From Actinomycetota bacterium (lineage in GTDB: Bacteria; Actinomycetota; Acidimicrobiia; IMCC26256; PALSA-555): a stretch of 64,000 bases of DNA. Made by a program: the position numbers and the translations under genes. Location of the stretch: the NCBI GenBank assembly GCA_016870355.1, contig VGBR01000001.1:438989-502988 (forward strand). The letters run 5' to 3'. The notes beneath the pieces are model-generated. The model made no database searches, was not told the DNA's origin, and saw only the letters and a program-made list of their open reading frames with translations. Positions 16,539-24,847 of the stretch are shown here, one piece after another (positions within the stretch are counted from its first letter, which is position 1; each line of letters starts with the position of its first letter).

Positions 16539-17332
16539 GTGCGTGCCCATTCCGCGTCGCGCCGTTCGGCGAACGCGAGCGGTCCTTCCTCTTGATCGGG
16601 ATGACCCCACATGCCGACGAGGTGCTGTGCACCGGCGCGTGATGCGTCGGTGAGCCCGACTTCGAGCGCGCCCCACAGCGCCTTCTTGGTCGCGGCCATC
16701 GCCGCAGGCGAGTTCTTGGCCACGATCTCTGCAAGTTCCTGGGCGCGCTCTCGCAAACGTTCGGGCGGGTCGACGACCTCGCTGATGATCCCGAGCTGGT
16801 AGGCGCGCGCCGTGTCGATGCGCTCGTGTCGACCGACGAGCGCAATCCGCAGGATCGCCTCCATCGGTGACTTCTGGGCGAGCGTGATCCCTTCGTACGC
16901 GACCACTTGGCCGATCGAGACGTGCGGGTCGAAGAAGGTTGCGTCCGACGACGCGATGACGATGTCGGCGTCGGCGACGAAGTGCAGCCCGCCGCCGGCG
17001 CAGGTGCCGTTGACGGCCGCGATCACCGGCTTCCAGACGCCGCAGTGCCACGACGTGAATCGCAACTTGGCATCCCGCGTGCGTCGGGAGTGCTCGCGCA
17101 GCGCTGCCTTGTCACTCGCGACCTGCGCGACGTCGACACCGGTCTGGAACGAGCGACCTTCGCCCGTGTTGACGATCACCCGCACGTCGGCATCGGCGTC
17201 CAGCTCCCGCCACGCACACTCGAGCTCGTCGAACATGGCCGCGTCCATCGCGTTGCCGGCATCGGGCCGGTCGAACACCAACCACCCGACCGGTCCGTTC
17301 CGTTCGACACGCACGCGGCTGTACTCCGTCAC
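16535..17332 (-). CDS. Crotonase family protein, tandem copy 1
   Basis: This 265-residue protein starts at GTG 17332 in a GTGA overlap with the acyl-CoA dehydrogenase stop. Like its neighbour it keeps the acyl-CoA binding core (SFQTGVDVAQVASDK, NGTCAGGGLHFVADADIV) but lacks both catalytic Glu (GGGLH; DPHVSIGQVVAYEG). Identity to copy 2 is moderate over the first 120 residues and very high from VDPPERLRERAQEL to the end, a gradient that suggests duplication followed by gene conversion. The retained pair may form a hetero-oligomer or handle successive intermediates. Confidence 0.87.
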   Translation of the reverse strand: MTEYSRVRVERNGPVGWLVFDRPDAGNAMDAAMFDELECAWRELDADADVRVIVNTGEGRSFQTGVDVAQVASDKAALREHSRRTRDAKLRFTSWHCGVWKPVIAAVNGTCAGGGLHFVADADIVIASSDATFFDPHVSIGQVVAYEGITLAQKSPMEAILRIALVGRHERIDTARAYQLGIISEVVDPPERLRERAQELAEIVAKNSPAAMAATKKALWGALEVGLTDASRAGAQHLVGMWGHPDQEEGPLAFAERRDAEWART

Positions 17333-18591
17333 GATCGGGGAACCTCGGCCCAGGGTGTGTCCTTGAACGGGTCGGGCTCGCGGGGGAGGCCGAGGACTCG
17401 CTCGCCGACGATGTTGCGGTTCACCTCGCTGGTGCCACCTTCGATGGTGTTCGCCCGGCTGCGCAACATCCCGTGCACCTCGTGGGGGAGCGACGAGTCG
17501 TAGTCGGGCGCGTCGCTCTCCCATGCCAGCGCGTCCATTCCGAGCAGATCGGTCGCCAGCACCTGAAGCCGTTGGTTGACCTCACAGCTGTGGAGCTTGC
17601 CGACGCTGCTACCAGGACCGGGCGGCTTGCCCGCGGCGGCGCCGGCGCGCGCCCGTTGGTTCGTCCACGCGCGGATGCGCTCCTCGGCGTAGAGCCCGGC
17701 CAGGCGCTGTCGCACCATTTGCTCGGCCGAACGGCCGCGCTTGACCGCGAGATCGATCGCGTGCTCGACACCGAGCCCGCCGATGCGGTCGACACCGCCC
17801 GATCCTGCCCCCGCGACCATCTGGCGCTCCGACGAGAGCGTGGCGTTCGCGACCCGCCAGCCGTCACCGACATCACCGACGCGCTGCGACTCGGGGACGC
17901 GCGCCCCGTCGAGGAAGACCTCGTTGAAGTCGGCTTCACCCGTGATGTGGCGGAGCGGCCGGATGTCGACGCCGGGTTGGTCGAGCTCGAGCAGGAAGTA
18001 GGTGATGCCCTTGCGCTTCGTAAGACTGGCATCGGTGCGAGCCAGCATGACGGCGAACTCCGACTCGTGCGCCCAGGTGGTCCACACCTTCTGTCCGGTG
18101 ACGCGCCACTCGTCGCCGTCGAGCTCGGCGCGCGTCGCCAAAGACGCGAGATCCGAGCCGGCTCCCGGCTCGCTGAACAGCTGGCACCAGCGCTCCTCGT
18201 TGCGCACGATCGGCGGCAAGAAGCGCAAGCGTTGCTCCTCGGTGCCATGCGCGAACAACGCGGGTGCGCACAGGTTGAGGCCGAGTGGGTTGAGTCGGCC
18301 GAGGTTGTACGGCGCGAGCGCACCGTCGATCGCGCGCGCAACGTCCAGGCTGACGCCGAGCCCGCCGTACTCCGCGGGCCAGGTCGGTACCACCAGGCCG
18401 GAGGCGCCGAACACCGGGTACCACTGCGCGTACTCCTCGCGGCTGCGCACTGCGCGGATCGCCGCGGCACCACCGCGCTCGCCGGCCTCGCGCCACGCCG
18501 CGGGAACGTGCTCGGTGACCCAGTCGCGCACCGCAGTGACTGCGTCGGCCGCGCTCGTGGACGAGTCGACCGCGAACCGCGTCTCGGTCAT
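17329..18591 (-). CDS. Acyl-CoA dehydrogenase
   Basis: A 420-residue FAD-dependent acyl-CoA dehydrogenase that introduces an alpha-beta double bond and passes electrons to ETF. The N-terminal helical domain leads to VPTWPAEYGGLG, then the signature WCQLFSEPGAGSDLAS and GQKVWTTWAHESEFAVML, and the C-terminal TIEGGTSEVNRNIVGERVLGL. The base position follows the family pattern ANTIEGGTSE, where short-chain enzymes usually carry Glu. ATG 18591 overlaps the upstream crotonase stop (ATGA). The sequence resembles actinobacterial FadE enzymes used on steroid or ring acids; the exact substrate is not assigned. Confidence 0.9.
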   Translation of the reverse strand: MTETRFAVDSSTSAADAVTAVRDWVTEHVPAAWREAGERGGAAAIRAVRSREEYAQWYPVFGASGLVVPTWPAEYGGLGVSLDVARAIDGALAPYNLGRLNPLGLNLCAPALFAHGTEEQRLRFLPPIVRNEERWCQLFSEPGAGSDLASLATRAELDGDEWRVTGQKVWTTWAHESEFAVMLARTDASLTKRKGITYFLLELDQPGVDIRPLRHITGEADFNEVFLDGARVPESQRVGDVGDGWRVANATLSSERQMVAGAGSGGVDRIGGLGVEHAIDLAVKRGRSAEQMVRQRLAGLYAEERIRAWTNQRARAGAAAGKPPGPGSSVGKLHSCEVNQRLQVLATDLLGMDALAWESDAPDYDSSLPHEVHGMLRSRANTIEGGTSEVNRNIVGERVLGLPREPDPFKDTPWAEVPRS

Positions 18592-19391
18592 CGGCCAGAG
18601 AAGCGGGGATCCCGCTTCTCGGCCATCGCGGTGATCCCCTCCTTGAAGTCGTCGGCGCGAGACGACAGCTCCATGGCGAAGCCCTCGTCGGCGAGGTGCT
18701 CGTCGAAGACCTTCGCGGTGCCGCGGTGCACGAGCCACTTGGTGAGGCCGAGCGCGATGGTGGGACCGGACGCCAATCGTTTGACCACCTCGTCGGCGAC
18801 GGCATCGACGTCTGTGCCGTCGACGGCGCGGTAGAAGAGTCCCAACCCCGCGGCGTCCTCGCCGGTCAGCTCGTCGCCGAGCATCAGGATCTCCTTCGCC
18901 CTGGCCACGCCGACCAGCCGGGGGATGAGCCAGGTGCCGCCGCTGTCGGGGGTGAACCCCCGCTTCGCGAACGGCTCCCAGACGCGCGCGTCACGAGCGA
19001 CGACGGTGAAGTCGGCGGCCAGCGCGAGGTGGAGTCCGAGGCCGGCCACCCAGCCGCGCACCGCGCACACGACTGGCACCTGCGTGTCGAGGACGAGAGG
19101 GATGAGTCGGTGCGCCTGCCCGGGCAGGCGACGTTGGATGGATCCGACGCGCGGACGCTGGTCACCCCCGCCGCGGGCCGCGAGGTCGAAGCCGGAGCAG
19201 AAGTCGTCGCCCGCACCGGACAGGAGGATGCATCGCACCGCTTCGTCGTTCTGCGCGGCTTCGAAGTGGCCGATGAGCGCGGCCGCCATGTCGTCATCGA
19301 TGGCGTTCTTGCGCTTGGGTCGGTCGAGCGTGATGCGCAGCACACCATCGCCGAGCGCCACGGCAACTCCGTCGACCGACTCGTAGCTCAT
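18588..19391 (-). CDS. Crotonase family protein (enoyl-CoA hydratase/isomerase)
   Basis: The 267-residue first gene of the six-gene operon that runs to 12922. The crotonase fold shows FCSGFDLAARGG as first oxyanion-hole loop, RGWVAGLGLHLALAADFTVV as second, and FAKRGFTPDSGGTWLIPRL. As in PaaG-type isomerases, an Asp stands in PDSGGT where hydratases carry Glu-Gly, so isomerase activity is possible. ATG 19391 is the start; its promoter must lie in the 41-bp divergent gap shared with the amidohydrolase. Every junction downstream is a 4-bp overlap, so expression should be strictly coupled. Confidence 0.88.
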   Translation of the reverse strand: MSYESVDGVAVALGDGVLRITLDRPKRKNAIDDDMAAALIGHFEAAQNDEAVRCILLSGAGDDFCSGFDLAARGGGDQRPRVGSIQRRLPGQAHRLIPLVLDTQVPVVCAVRGWVAGLGLHLALAADFTVVARDARVWEPFAKRGFTPDSGGTWLIPRLVGVARAKEILMLGDELTGEDAAGLGLFYRAVDGTDVDAVADEVVKRLASGPTIALGLTKWLVHRGTAKVFDEHLADEGFAMELSSRADDFKEGITAMAEKRDPRFSGR

Positions 19392-19398
19392 CCGGACA

Positions 19399-19427
19399 TT
19401 GAACCACCGTTGGGCAGCCGGTACCGT
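19399..19427 (+). promoter_or_regulatory. SigA-type promoter of the amidohydrolase gene
   Basis: TTGAAC (19399-19404), a 17-bp spacer and TACCGT (19422-19427) make a good vegetative promoter. The start GTG 19433 lies 6 bases after the -10 box, so the transcript should be leaderless. The -35 box lies only 8 bp from the divergent crotonase start. Confidence 0.55.
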
Positions 19428-19432
19428 CGTTC

Positions 19433-20722
19433 GTGGTGCGTGCCGACGATCTCATCCTCATCTCGGTCGACGATCACATCTGTGAGCCCGCCGACATGTT
19501 CGACGGGCACGTGCCGGAGAAGTACCGCGACCGCGCGCCACGCGTCGTCGATGAGCCAGACGGGTCGCAGCAGTGGTACTACGGCGACGTCCGCGGTCGG
19601 AACCTCGGGTTGAACGCGGTTGCGGGCAAGCCGCCCGAGATGTTCAACATCAACCCGAGTCGCTACGAGGACATGCGACCGGGGTGCTACGACGTCCACG
19701 AGCGCGTGCGCGACATGTCGGCCGGCGGTCAGCTCGCGGGGCTCAACTTCCCGAACTGGACCGGGTTCTCCGGCCAGGTGCTCAACCTCGGTCCGGATCA
19801 CGAGACAAACCTCGTGATGATCCGCGCGTACAACGACTGGCACGTCGACGAGTGGTGCGGCACCTACCCGGAGCGGTTCATCCCGTGCGGGATCGTCCCG
19901 CTCTTCGACGCCGAGGAAGGCGCCAAAGAGGTCCGGCGGCTCGCGGCCAAGGGTTGTCACGCGATCGCGTTCTCGGAGAACCCCGTCGGCCTCGGGATGC
20001 CGAGCATCCACACCGACGCATGGGATCCGCTGTTCGCCGCGTGCAGCGACGTGGGCACCGTGCTCTGCTGTCACGTCGGCTCATCGTCGAAGAGCGCATC
20101 CACCACTCCCGACGCGCCGCCACCGGTGCCGATGAGCATCTCGTCGACGATGTCGATCTACACGCTCGGCGATCTCCTGTGGGCCGACTTCTGGCACCGC
20201 TTTCCCGGGTTGCGGTTCGCACTCACCGAGGGCGACATCGGTTGGATCCCGTACTTCTTGCAACGAGCCGAGCACACGCTCGACCGTCACAACGGATGGA
20301 TGCAGCACGAATCTCCGCAGGGGAAGTCCCCGACCGAGATCTTCCACGAGCGCATCGTCTGCTGCTTCATCAACGACTCGGTCGGCATCCAGCTGCTCGA
20401 CCGGTTCAACGTCGACAACGTCTGCTGGGAGTCCGACTACCCGCACTCCGACAGCATGTGGCCCAACGCGCCCGAGAAGGCCGAGATGCTGTTCGCCGAC
20501 GTCGACGACGACGTCGTGAACAGGATCACCCACGAGAACGCGATGCGGCACTACAAGTTCGATCCGTTCTCCGTCCGCGCGCGGGAGCAGTGCACGGTCG
20601 GCGCGCTGCGCGACGAGGCCACCGATGTCGACACCGTGACCCGAGTCGGTCGGCTTGCCGACGAGCGTGACGCAGCCGCGTTCCGCAAGATGACCGGCGC
20701 GATCGCCCGCGCTAGCTCCTGA
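19433..20722 (+). CDS. Metal-dependent amidohydrolase (amidohydrolase_2 type)
   Basis: A 429-residue TIM-barrel hydrolase of the group that includes ACMSD-like decarboxylases. The N-terminus ILISVDDHICEPADMF gives a metal-binding Asp-Asp-His variant; the middle has HVGSSSKS, and the C-terminal WESDYPHSDSMWPN carries the conserved Asp. A paralogue at 30805 shares the same opening, RYDQM/RYEDM and DYPHxDxxWP blocks. Such proteins hydrolyse C-N or cleave C-C bonds of aromatic or cyclic compounds. GTG 19433 or 19436 is the start. It is divergent from the acyl-CoA operon and may feed it, but no substrate can be named. Confidence 0.85.
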   Translation: MVRADDLILISVDDHICEPADMFDGHVPEKYRDRAPRVVDEPDGSQQWYYGDVRGRNLGLNAVAGKPPEMFNINPSRYEDMRPGCYDVHERVRDMSAGGQLAGLNFPNWTGFSGQVLNLGPDHETNLVMIRAYNDWHVDEWCGTYPERFIPCGIVPLFDAEEGAKEVRRLAAKGCHAIAFSENPVGLGMPSIHTDAWDPLFAACSDVGTVLCCHVGSSSKSASTTPDAPPPVPMSISSTMSIYTLGDLLWADFWHRFPGLRFALTEGDIGWIPYFLQRAEHTLDRHNGWMQHESPQGKSPTEIFHERIVCCFINDSVGIQLLDRFNVDNVCWESDYPHSDSMWPNAPEKAEMLFADVDDDVVNRITHENAMRHYKFDPFSVRAREQCTVGALRDEATDVDTVTRVGRLADERDAAAFRKMTGAIARASS

Positions 20723-21616
20723 TCAGACGGGTCGTTCGATCCGGCCCGGGAGCAAGTAGCGATAATGGCGCCGACGCAGCACGCGCTGCCAGCTGCGATC
20801 CATGCGCCGAGCGGTCTGCAGCATCCCCCACACGCGCATGTCACGCCGGTAGTAGCGACGGGCTTCCTCGAACGACAGCGGCGGAACGCCCGTGAGCCGC
20901 GCGTTCGCGAGCTCGATCACCGTGGGCACACACTCGTCGAGCCGTTCCTTGAACAGGTTGGCGGCGATGTCGAGGGCGATCGCGCGCGGCTCGAAGAACT
21001 GGTCGAGGATCGAACGAACGAGGAACTTGCGAACCGCGGGCCGGAGCACGGGTGGGAGGAAGGCGACGATCAGCTCGGTGTCGAGGAGGTCGCGGCCGCG
21101 GTCGTCTCGCAGCATCGGTGTCGTGAGGTCGAAGTACACGAGCTCACGGTCGATGCAGGCCCAGTTCGAGAGCTGGGCGTCGATCCCGACCGTCGGCGAC
21201 GACACGGCAAAGACGCGGTCGATGACCGCGTCGATCACCGTCCGTGCTTCCTCGGGGGATGAGCGAGCAAGCACAGCCGGTGCCAACGAGTCCGGCTCGA
21301 GCACCGGCTGGATGACGTAAGCAGTCAGCCGACCGTCGACGGCCGGCACCGCTTCGATCCAACTCTCCAGGACGTCGACTCCCTTGCCCTTCAGCGCGTC
21401 GGCGTAGGTGTGGAAGCGCGTGCGGAACAGCTCGAATCGCTCTACGGAGTCGAACCCGGGCATCCGCTTGCACGCCCACGGGCCGGTCGCATTCGGCCAG
21501 GCCAGCACGCTGGTGATCTCGCCGTAGCCGAGCACATGCAATGCCTGCTGGTCGCCCCCATCGAGCGCCTCTTCGACCGCGCGCTCGAGTGGCGCGCAGT
21601 CGAGCAGCATCGTCAT
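20723..21616 (-). CDS. Conserved protein of unknown function (DUF6206-like)
   Basis: This 297-residue protein starts at ATG 21616, overlapping the aminotransferase stop by 4 bp. Recognisable blocks are LGYGEITSVLAWP, ACKRMPGFDSVERFELF, YVIQPVLEPDSL and SNWACIDRELVYFDLTTPML. The order of a basic nucleotide-pocket-like stretch, a VIQP hinge and a WACID...YFD segment recalls a remote protein-kinase or phosphotransferase fold, but the usual HxD and DFG are not clear. From memory it matches DUF6206, often found beside class III aminotransferases in actinobacteria, as here. It probably modifies the aminotransferase product or substrate. Confidence 0.62.
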   Translation of the reverse strand: MTMLLDCAPLERAVEEALDGGDQQALHVLGYGEITSVLAWPNATGPWACKRMPGFDSVERFELFRTRFHTYADALKGKGVDVLESWIEAVPAVDGRLTAYVIQPVLEPDSLAPAVLARSSPEEARTVIDAVIDRVFAVSSPTVGIDAQLSNWACIDRELVYFDLTTPMLRDDRGRDLLDTELIVAFLPPVLRPAVRKFLVRSILDQFFEPRAIALDIAANLFKERLDECVPTVIELANARLTGVPPLSFEEARRYYRRDMRVWGMLQTARRMDRSWQRVLRRRHYRYLLPGRIERPV

Positions 21617-22833
21617 GACAACGCTCCGACAAGGAGCGACGAGAGCTCGTCGACCTGCTCGTCGTCGAGCGTCAACGGCGGGAGCAGCTGCATCACAGAC
21701 GTGTCGTTGTTGGCGAACACCGCGAACACGCCCGCGTCGATGCACGCCTTGGCGGCCAGCACGCCGGCGCCTTCGTCCGGCCACTTCAGGCCCATGAACA
21801 GCCCGCGTCGCCGGACCGAGCACGCAAGGGTCGTCAGCTCTTTCTCGAGCCGGAGCCCGACGTCTTCGACCCGTTCGAGGAACCCGGGCGCCTCGATCTC
21901 GTCGAGCACCGCGAGCGCGACCGCGCAGCCCAGGTCGGAGCCTCCGTAGGACGAGACGTGCACGAAGGGTTGCTCGTCGTAGAAGCGGTGCACGTCGGCG
22001 GTCATCAAGGTCGCGGCCATCGGGTACAGACCGCCGCCCAGCCCCTTGCCCGTGATCACGACGTCGGGCTGCACGTCATCGTGCTCGTAGCACCACATTC
22101 GGCCCGAGCGCCCGAGACCCGTCTGCACCTCGTCGAGTCCGAACACCGCGCCGCGCGACCGGCATCTCTCGTGCACACCGGCCAGGTACCCCGGCGACGG
22201 GAGTGGCATGCCCAATGTGGCGGGAACCGTCTCGAGCAGCACGAGCGCGGTGTCGTCACCGATCGCGGCATCGATCGCGGCGAGGTCGTCCCACGGTACG
22301 TGCACGAAGCCGGGAAGGTCGAGACCGTACGGCTCGTGGTAGCGCGCATCGGCCGCGCTCGCCGCGAGCCCGGTGTGGCCGTGGTACGAACCGTGGACCG
22401 ACACCACCGTGTGCCGACCAGTGACGGCGACCGCGGTCTTGATCGCGACCTCGATGGCTTCTGACCCCGTAGGGGACAGGACGACACCGTTCAAGCGATC
22501 GTGCGTCGTCGCGGCGAGTCGTTGGGCGAGGGCTGCCTTCCAGCCCGAGACGAGGTGGTGGTTGCCGACGTCCACGTGGTCGAGCGCGTCGCGCAACGCC
22601 TGCACGAGACGCGGATGGCGGTGCCCGAGGTTGAACACACCACCGTTGCAGTGGCAGTTGTAGAAGCGACGCTCGTCGAACGCATCCCAGAAGAACGGCC
22701 CCTCACGTAGGCCGAGCACGATGTCGATGCCGAGCTCCTCGAAGGTCTCGACCTTGCCTCGCGAGATGTGGTCGGCGAACGCGCGCATCGTGTCGGGTCG
22801 ACTCGAGAACGGCTGTGATGGGCGCCCACTCAT
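21613..22833 (-). CDS. Class III PLP-dependent aminotransferase
   Basis: A 406-residue fold-type I aminotransferase of the omega-amino-acid group. Motifs: NCHCNGGVFNLGHRHP (substrate entry), SPTGSEAIEVAIKTA (phosphate site), SVHGSYHGHTGLAAS, FGLDEVQTGLGRSG (Asp for the pyridine nitrogen) and DVVITGKGLGGGLYPMAA (Schiff-base Lys). These enzymes move amino groups to or from non-alpha positions. ATG 22833 gives the usual length. It is coupled to the unknown protein behind it and lies back to back (21 bp) with the class I aminotransferase. Confidence 0.88.
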   Translation of the reverse strand: MSGRPSQPFSSRPDTMRAFADHISRGKVETFEELGIDIVLGLREGPFFWDAFDERRFYNCHCNGGVFNLGHRHPRLVQALRDALDHVDVGNHHLVSGWKAALAQRLAATTHDRLNGVVLSPTGSEAIEVAIKTAVAVTGRHTVVSVHGSYHGHTGLAASAADARYHEPYGLDLPGFVHVPWDDLAAIDAAIGDDTALVLLETVPATLGMPLPSPGYLAGVHERCRSRGAVFGLDEVQTGLGRSGRMWCYEHDDVQPDVVITGKGLGGGLYPMAATLMTADVHRFYDEQPFVHVSSYGGSDLGCAVALAVLDEIEAPGFLERVEDVGLRLEKELTTLACSVRRRGLFMGLKWPDEGAGVLAAKACIDAGVFAVFANNDTSVMQLLPPLTLDDEQVDELSSLLVGALS

Positions 22834-22854
22834 GGTGTTCCTCGTAGGCTCGGA

Positions 22855-24024
22855 GTGGTGGCTGACGGCGATCGTTACCTCACCTCGCGGCTGCGGGGCT
22901 TCGGCGAGACCATCTTCGCCGAGATGTCGGCGCTCGCCGAACGCACCGGCGCGATCAACCTGGGGCAAGGCTTCCCCGACACCGACGGCCCGATCGAGGT
23001 AGCCGAGGCGGCGATCGCGGCCATCCGGGCTGGGCACAACCAGTACCCGCCGGGCCTCGGGATCGCGTCACTCCGCGAGGCGATCGCGGCGCACCAGCAG
23101 CGCTTCTACGACCTCACGTTCGACCCCGATCTCGAGGTCCTGGTGACGACCGGGGCGACCGAAGCGATCGCGGCGACGCTGCTCGCGCTGTGCGATGACG
23201 GCGATGAGGTGGTCACGTTCGAGCCGTACTACGACTCGTACGCGGCGTGCATCGCGATGGCCGGTGCCACCCGTCGCGTCGTGACGCTGCGACCTCCCGA
23301 CTATGGGTTCGATGCCGAAGCGCTGCGCGCTGCCGTCTCGGACAAGACCCGGTTGCTGCTGCTGAACTCGCCCCACAACCCGACCGGCAAGGTGTTCGAT
23401 CGCGACGAGCTCGCGTTGATTGCCGCGCTCTGCGTGGAGCACGATGTGATCGCGGTCACCGACGAGGTGTACGAGCACCTGGTGTTCGACGGCGAGCACG
23501 TGCCGCTCGCGTCATACCCGGGAATGCGGGACCGTACCGTCACGATCTCGTCGGCCGGCAAGACGTTCTCGTTCACGGGTTGGAAGATCGGATGGGTGTG
23601 CGCATCGCCAGTTCTGACCGGCGCGGTGCGCATGGTCAAGCAGTACCTCACCTACGCCACCGGCGCGCCGTTCCAGCATGCGGTCGCAGCCGGCTTGCTG
23701 CTGTCCGACGACTACTACAGCGCGTTCGCCGAGGACCTGCGCAACAAGCGCGACGTGCTGTGTGCCGGTCTCCGAGAGGTTGGGTTCGAGGTGTACGAGC
23801 CCGCCGGCACATACTTCGTCACCACTGACATCCGTCCGTTCGGTGAAGATGACGGCGCGGCGTTCTGTCGGTCACTCCCCGAACGCTGTGGTGTGGTCGC
23901 GGTCCCGAACGTCGTCTTCTACGACGACGCCGACGCCGGTCGGTCGCTGGTGCGCTTCGCGTTCTGCAAGCGACTCGAGGTGCTCGACGAAGCAGTCAGT
24001 CGACTGAAGGCCCTCACTTCGTGA
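22855..24024 (+). CDS. Class I/II aminotransferase (glutamine/kynurenine or DapC-like)
   Basis: A 389-residue PLP enzyme. INLGQGFPDTDGP, HNQYPPGLGIASLREA, NSPHNPTGKVFD and AVTDEVYEHLVFDG lead to the Schiff-base Lys in SSAGKTFSFTGWKIGW (near residue 237). This subgroup contains kynurenine/glutamine transaminase K, MtnE-like enzymes and mycobacterial DapC. The omega-amidase gene 64 bp downstream favours a glutamine-dependent transaminase whose product, 2-oxoglutaramate, the amidase would remove. GTG 22855 or 22858 is the start; TAGGCT at 22845-22850 suits a leaderless promoter. Confidence 0.86.
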   Translation: MVADGDRYLTSRLRGFGETIFAEMSALAERTGAINLGQGFPDTDGPIEVAEAAIAAIRAGHNQYPPGLGIASLREAIAAHQQRFYDLTFDPDLEVLVTTGATEAIAATLLALCDDGDEVVTFEPYYDSYAACIAMAGATRRVVTLRPPDYGFDAEALRAAVSDKTRLLLLNSPHNPTGKVFDRDELALIAALCVEHDVIAVTDEVYEHLVFDGEHVPLASYPGMRDRTVTISSAGKTFSFTGWKIGWVCASPVLTGAVRMVKQYLTYATGAPFQHAVAAGLLLSDDYYSAFAEDLRNKRDVLCAGLREVGFEVYEPAGTYFVTTDIRPFGEDDGAAFCRSLPERCGVVAVPNVVFYDDADAGRSLVRFAFCKRLEVLDEAVSRLKALTS

Positions 24025-24045
24025 GCGCTCTTGCCTTCGTCCACT

Positions 24046-24083
24046 CCCGCCCTTGGCGCCTTCGGCGCCCGGCCGCTCGGGCC
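24046..24083. repeat. 38-nt intergenic hairpin repeat, copy B
   Basis: This copy has the stem GGCGCC-TTC-GGCGCC and the end GGCCGCTCGGGCC, and ends 5 nt before the omega-amidase start. It lies in the opposite orientation to its downstream gene compared with copies A and C. Confidence 0.65.
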
Positions 24084-24088
24084 CTGGC

Positions 24089-24847
24089 ATGAAGGTCGCG
24101 GCGATCCAGCACGACATCATGTGGGAGGACGCGGCCGCCACGTGCGCGCACGTCGATCCGATGATCACGCAGGCTGCCGCCGAGGGCGCGCAGCTCGTGG
24201 TGCTCACCGAGATGTACTCGACCGGCTTCTCGATGGACACCGACACGATCGCCGAGCCGGTCGATGGGCAGAGCACGCAGTTCCTCGTCGATCAGGCGAC
24301 GCGTCACGGCGTGTGGATCGGGGCGTCGTTGCCGGAACGACCGGAAGGTCAGCGGCTGCCGTTCAACCGCTTCGTGCTGGCCGCGCCCGACGGCACGACG
24401 CACCGCTACGCCAAGATCCATCCGTTCACGTACGCACGTGAGCAGGAGCGCTTCGCGGCGGGTGACGAGCACGTGACCGTCGATGTCGACGACACCTCTT
24501 GTTCGCTGTTCGTCTGCTACGACCTTCGCTTCGCCGATGAGTTCTGGGCCGTGGCCGAGCAGACGCACTGCTATCTCGTGGTGGCGAACTGGCCGGAGAG
24601 TCGGCGTGCGCACTGGCGCTCGCTGCTGGTGGCGCGGGCGATCGAGAACCAGGCCTACGTCGTCGGCGTCAACCGCGTTGGGAGCGGGGGCGGGCTCGAC
24701 TACGTGGGGGACAGTCAGATCGTTGACCCATTGGGTGAAGTGCTCGTGGAGGCCACCGGCGAAGAGGCAGTGCTTGTTGCCGACGTCGATCGCGCTCGCG
24801 TCAGAGAAGTGCGCGAGAAGTTCCCGTTCCTGGCCGACCGTCGCTAG
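24089..24847 (+). CDS. Carbon-nitrogen hydrolase, probable omega-amidase
   Basis: A 252-residue nitrilase-superfamily amidase of the YafV/NIT2 type. The Glu-Lys-Cys triad is seen in LVVLTEMYSTGFSMD (Glu), RYAKIHPFTYAREQ (Lys) and LFVCYDLRFADEFW (Cys). The conserved WPESRRAHWRSLLVARAIEN is typical of omega-amidases, which hydrolyse 2-oxoglutaramate and 2-oxosuccinamate. Placed behind a glutamine-type transaminase, it would make that transamination irreversible, for instance in methionine salvage. ATG 24089 follows repeat copy B. It ends in a convergent 4-bp overlap with the dioxygenase gene. Confidence 0.87.
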   Translation: MKVAAIQHDIMWEDAAATCAHVDPMITQAAAEGAQLVVLTEMYSTGFSMDTDTIAEPVDGQSTQFLVDQATRHGVWIGASLPERPEGQRLPFNRFVLAAPDGTTHRYAKIHPFTYAREQERFAAGDEHVTVDVDDTSCSLFVCYDLRFADEFWAVAEQTHCYLVVANWPESRRAHWRSLLVARAIENQAYVVGVNRVGSGGGLDYVGDSQIVDPLGEVLVEATGEEAVLVADVDRARVREVREKFPFLADRR

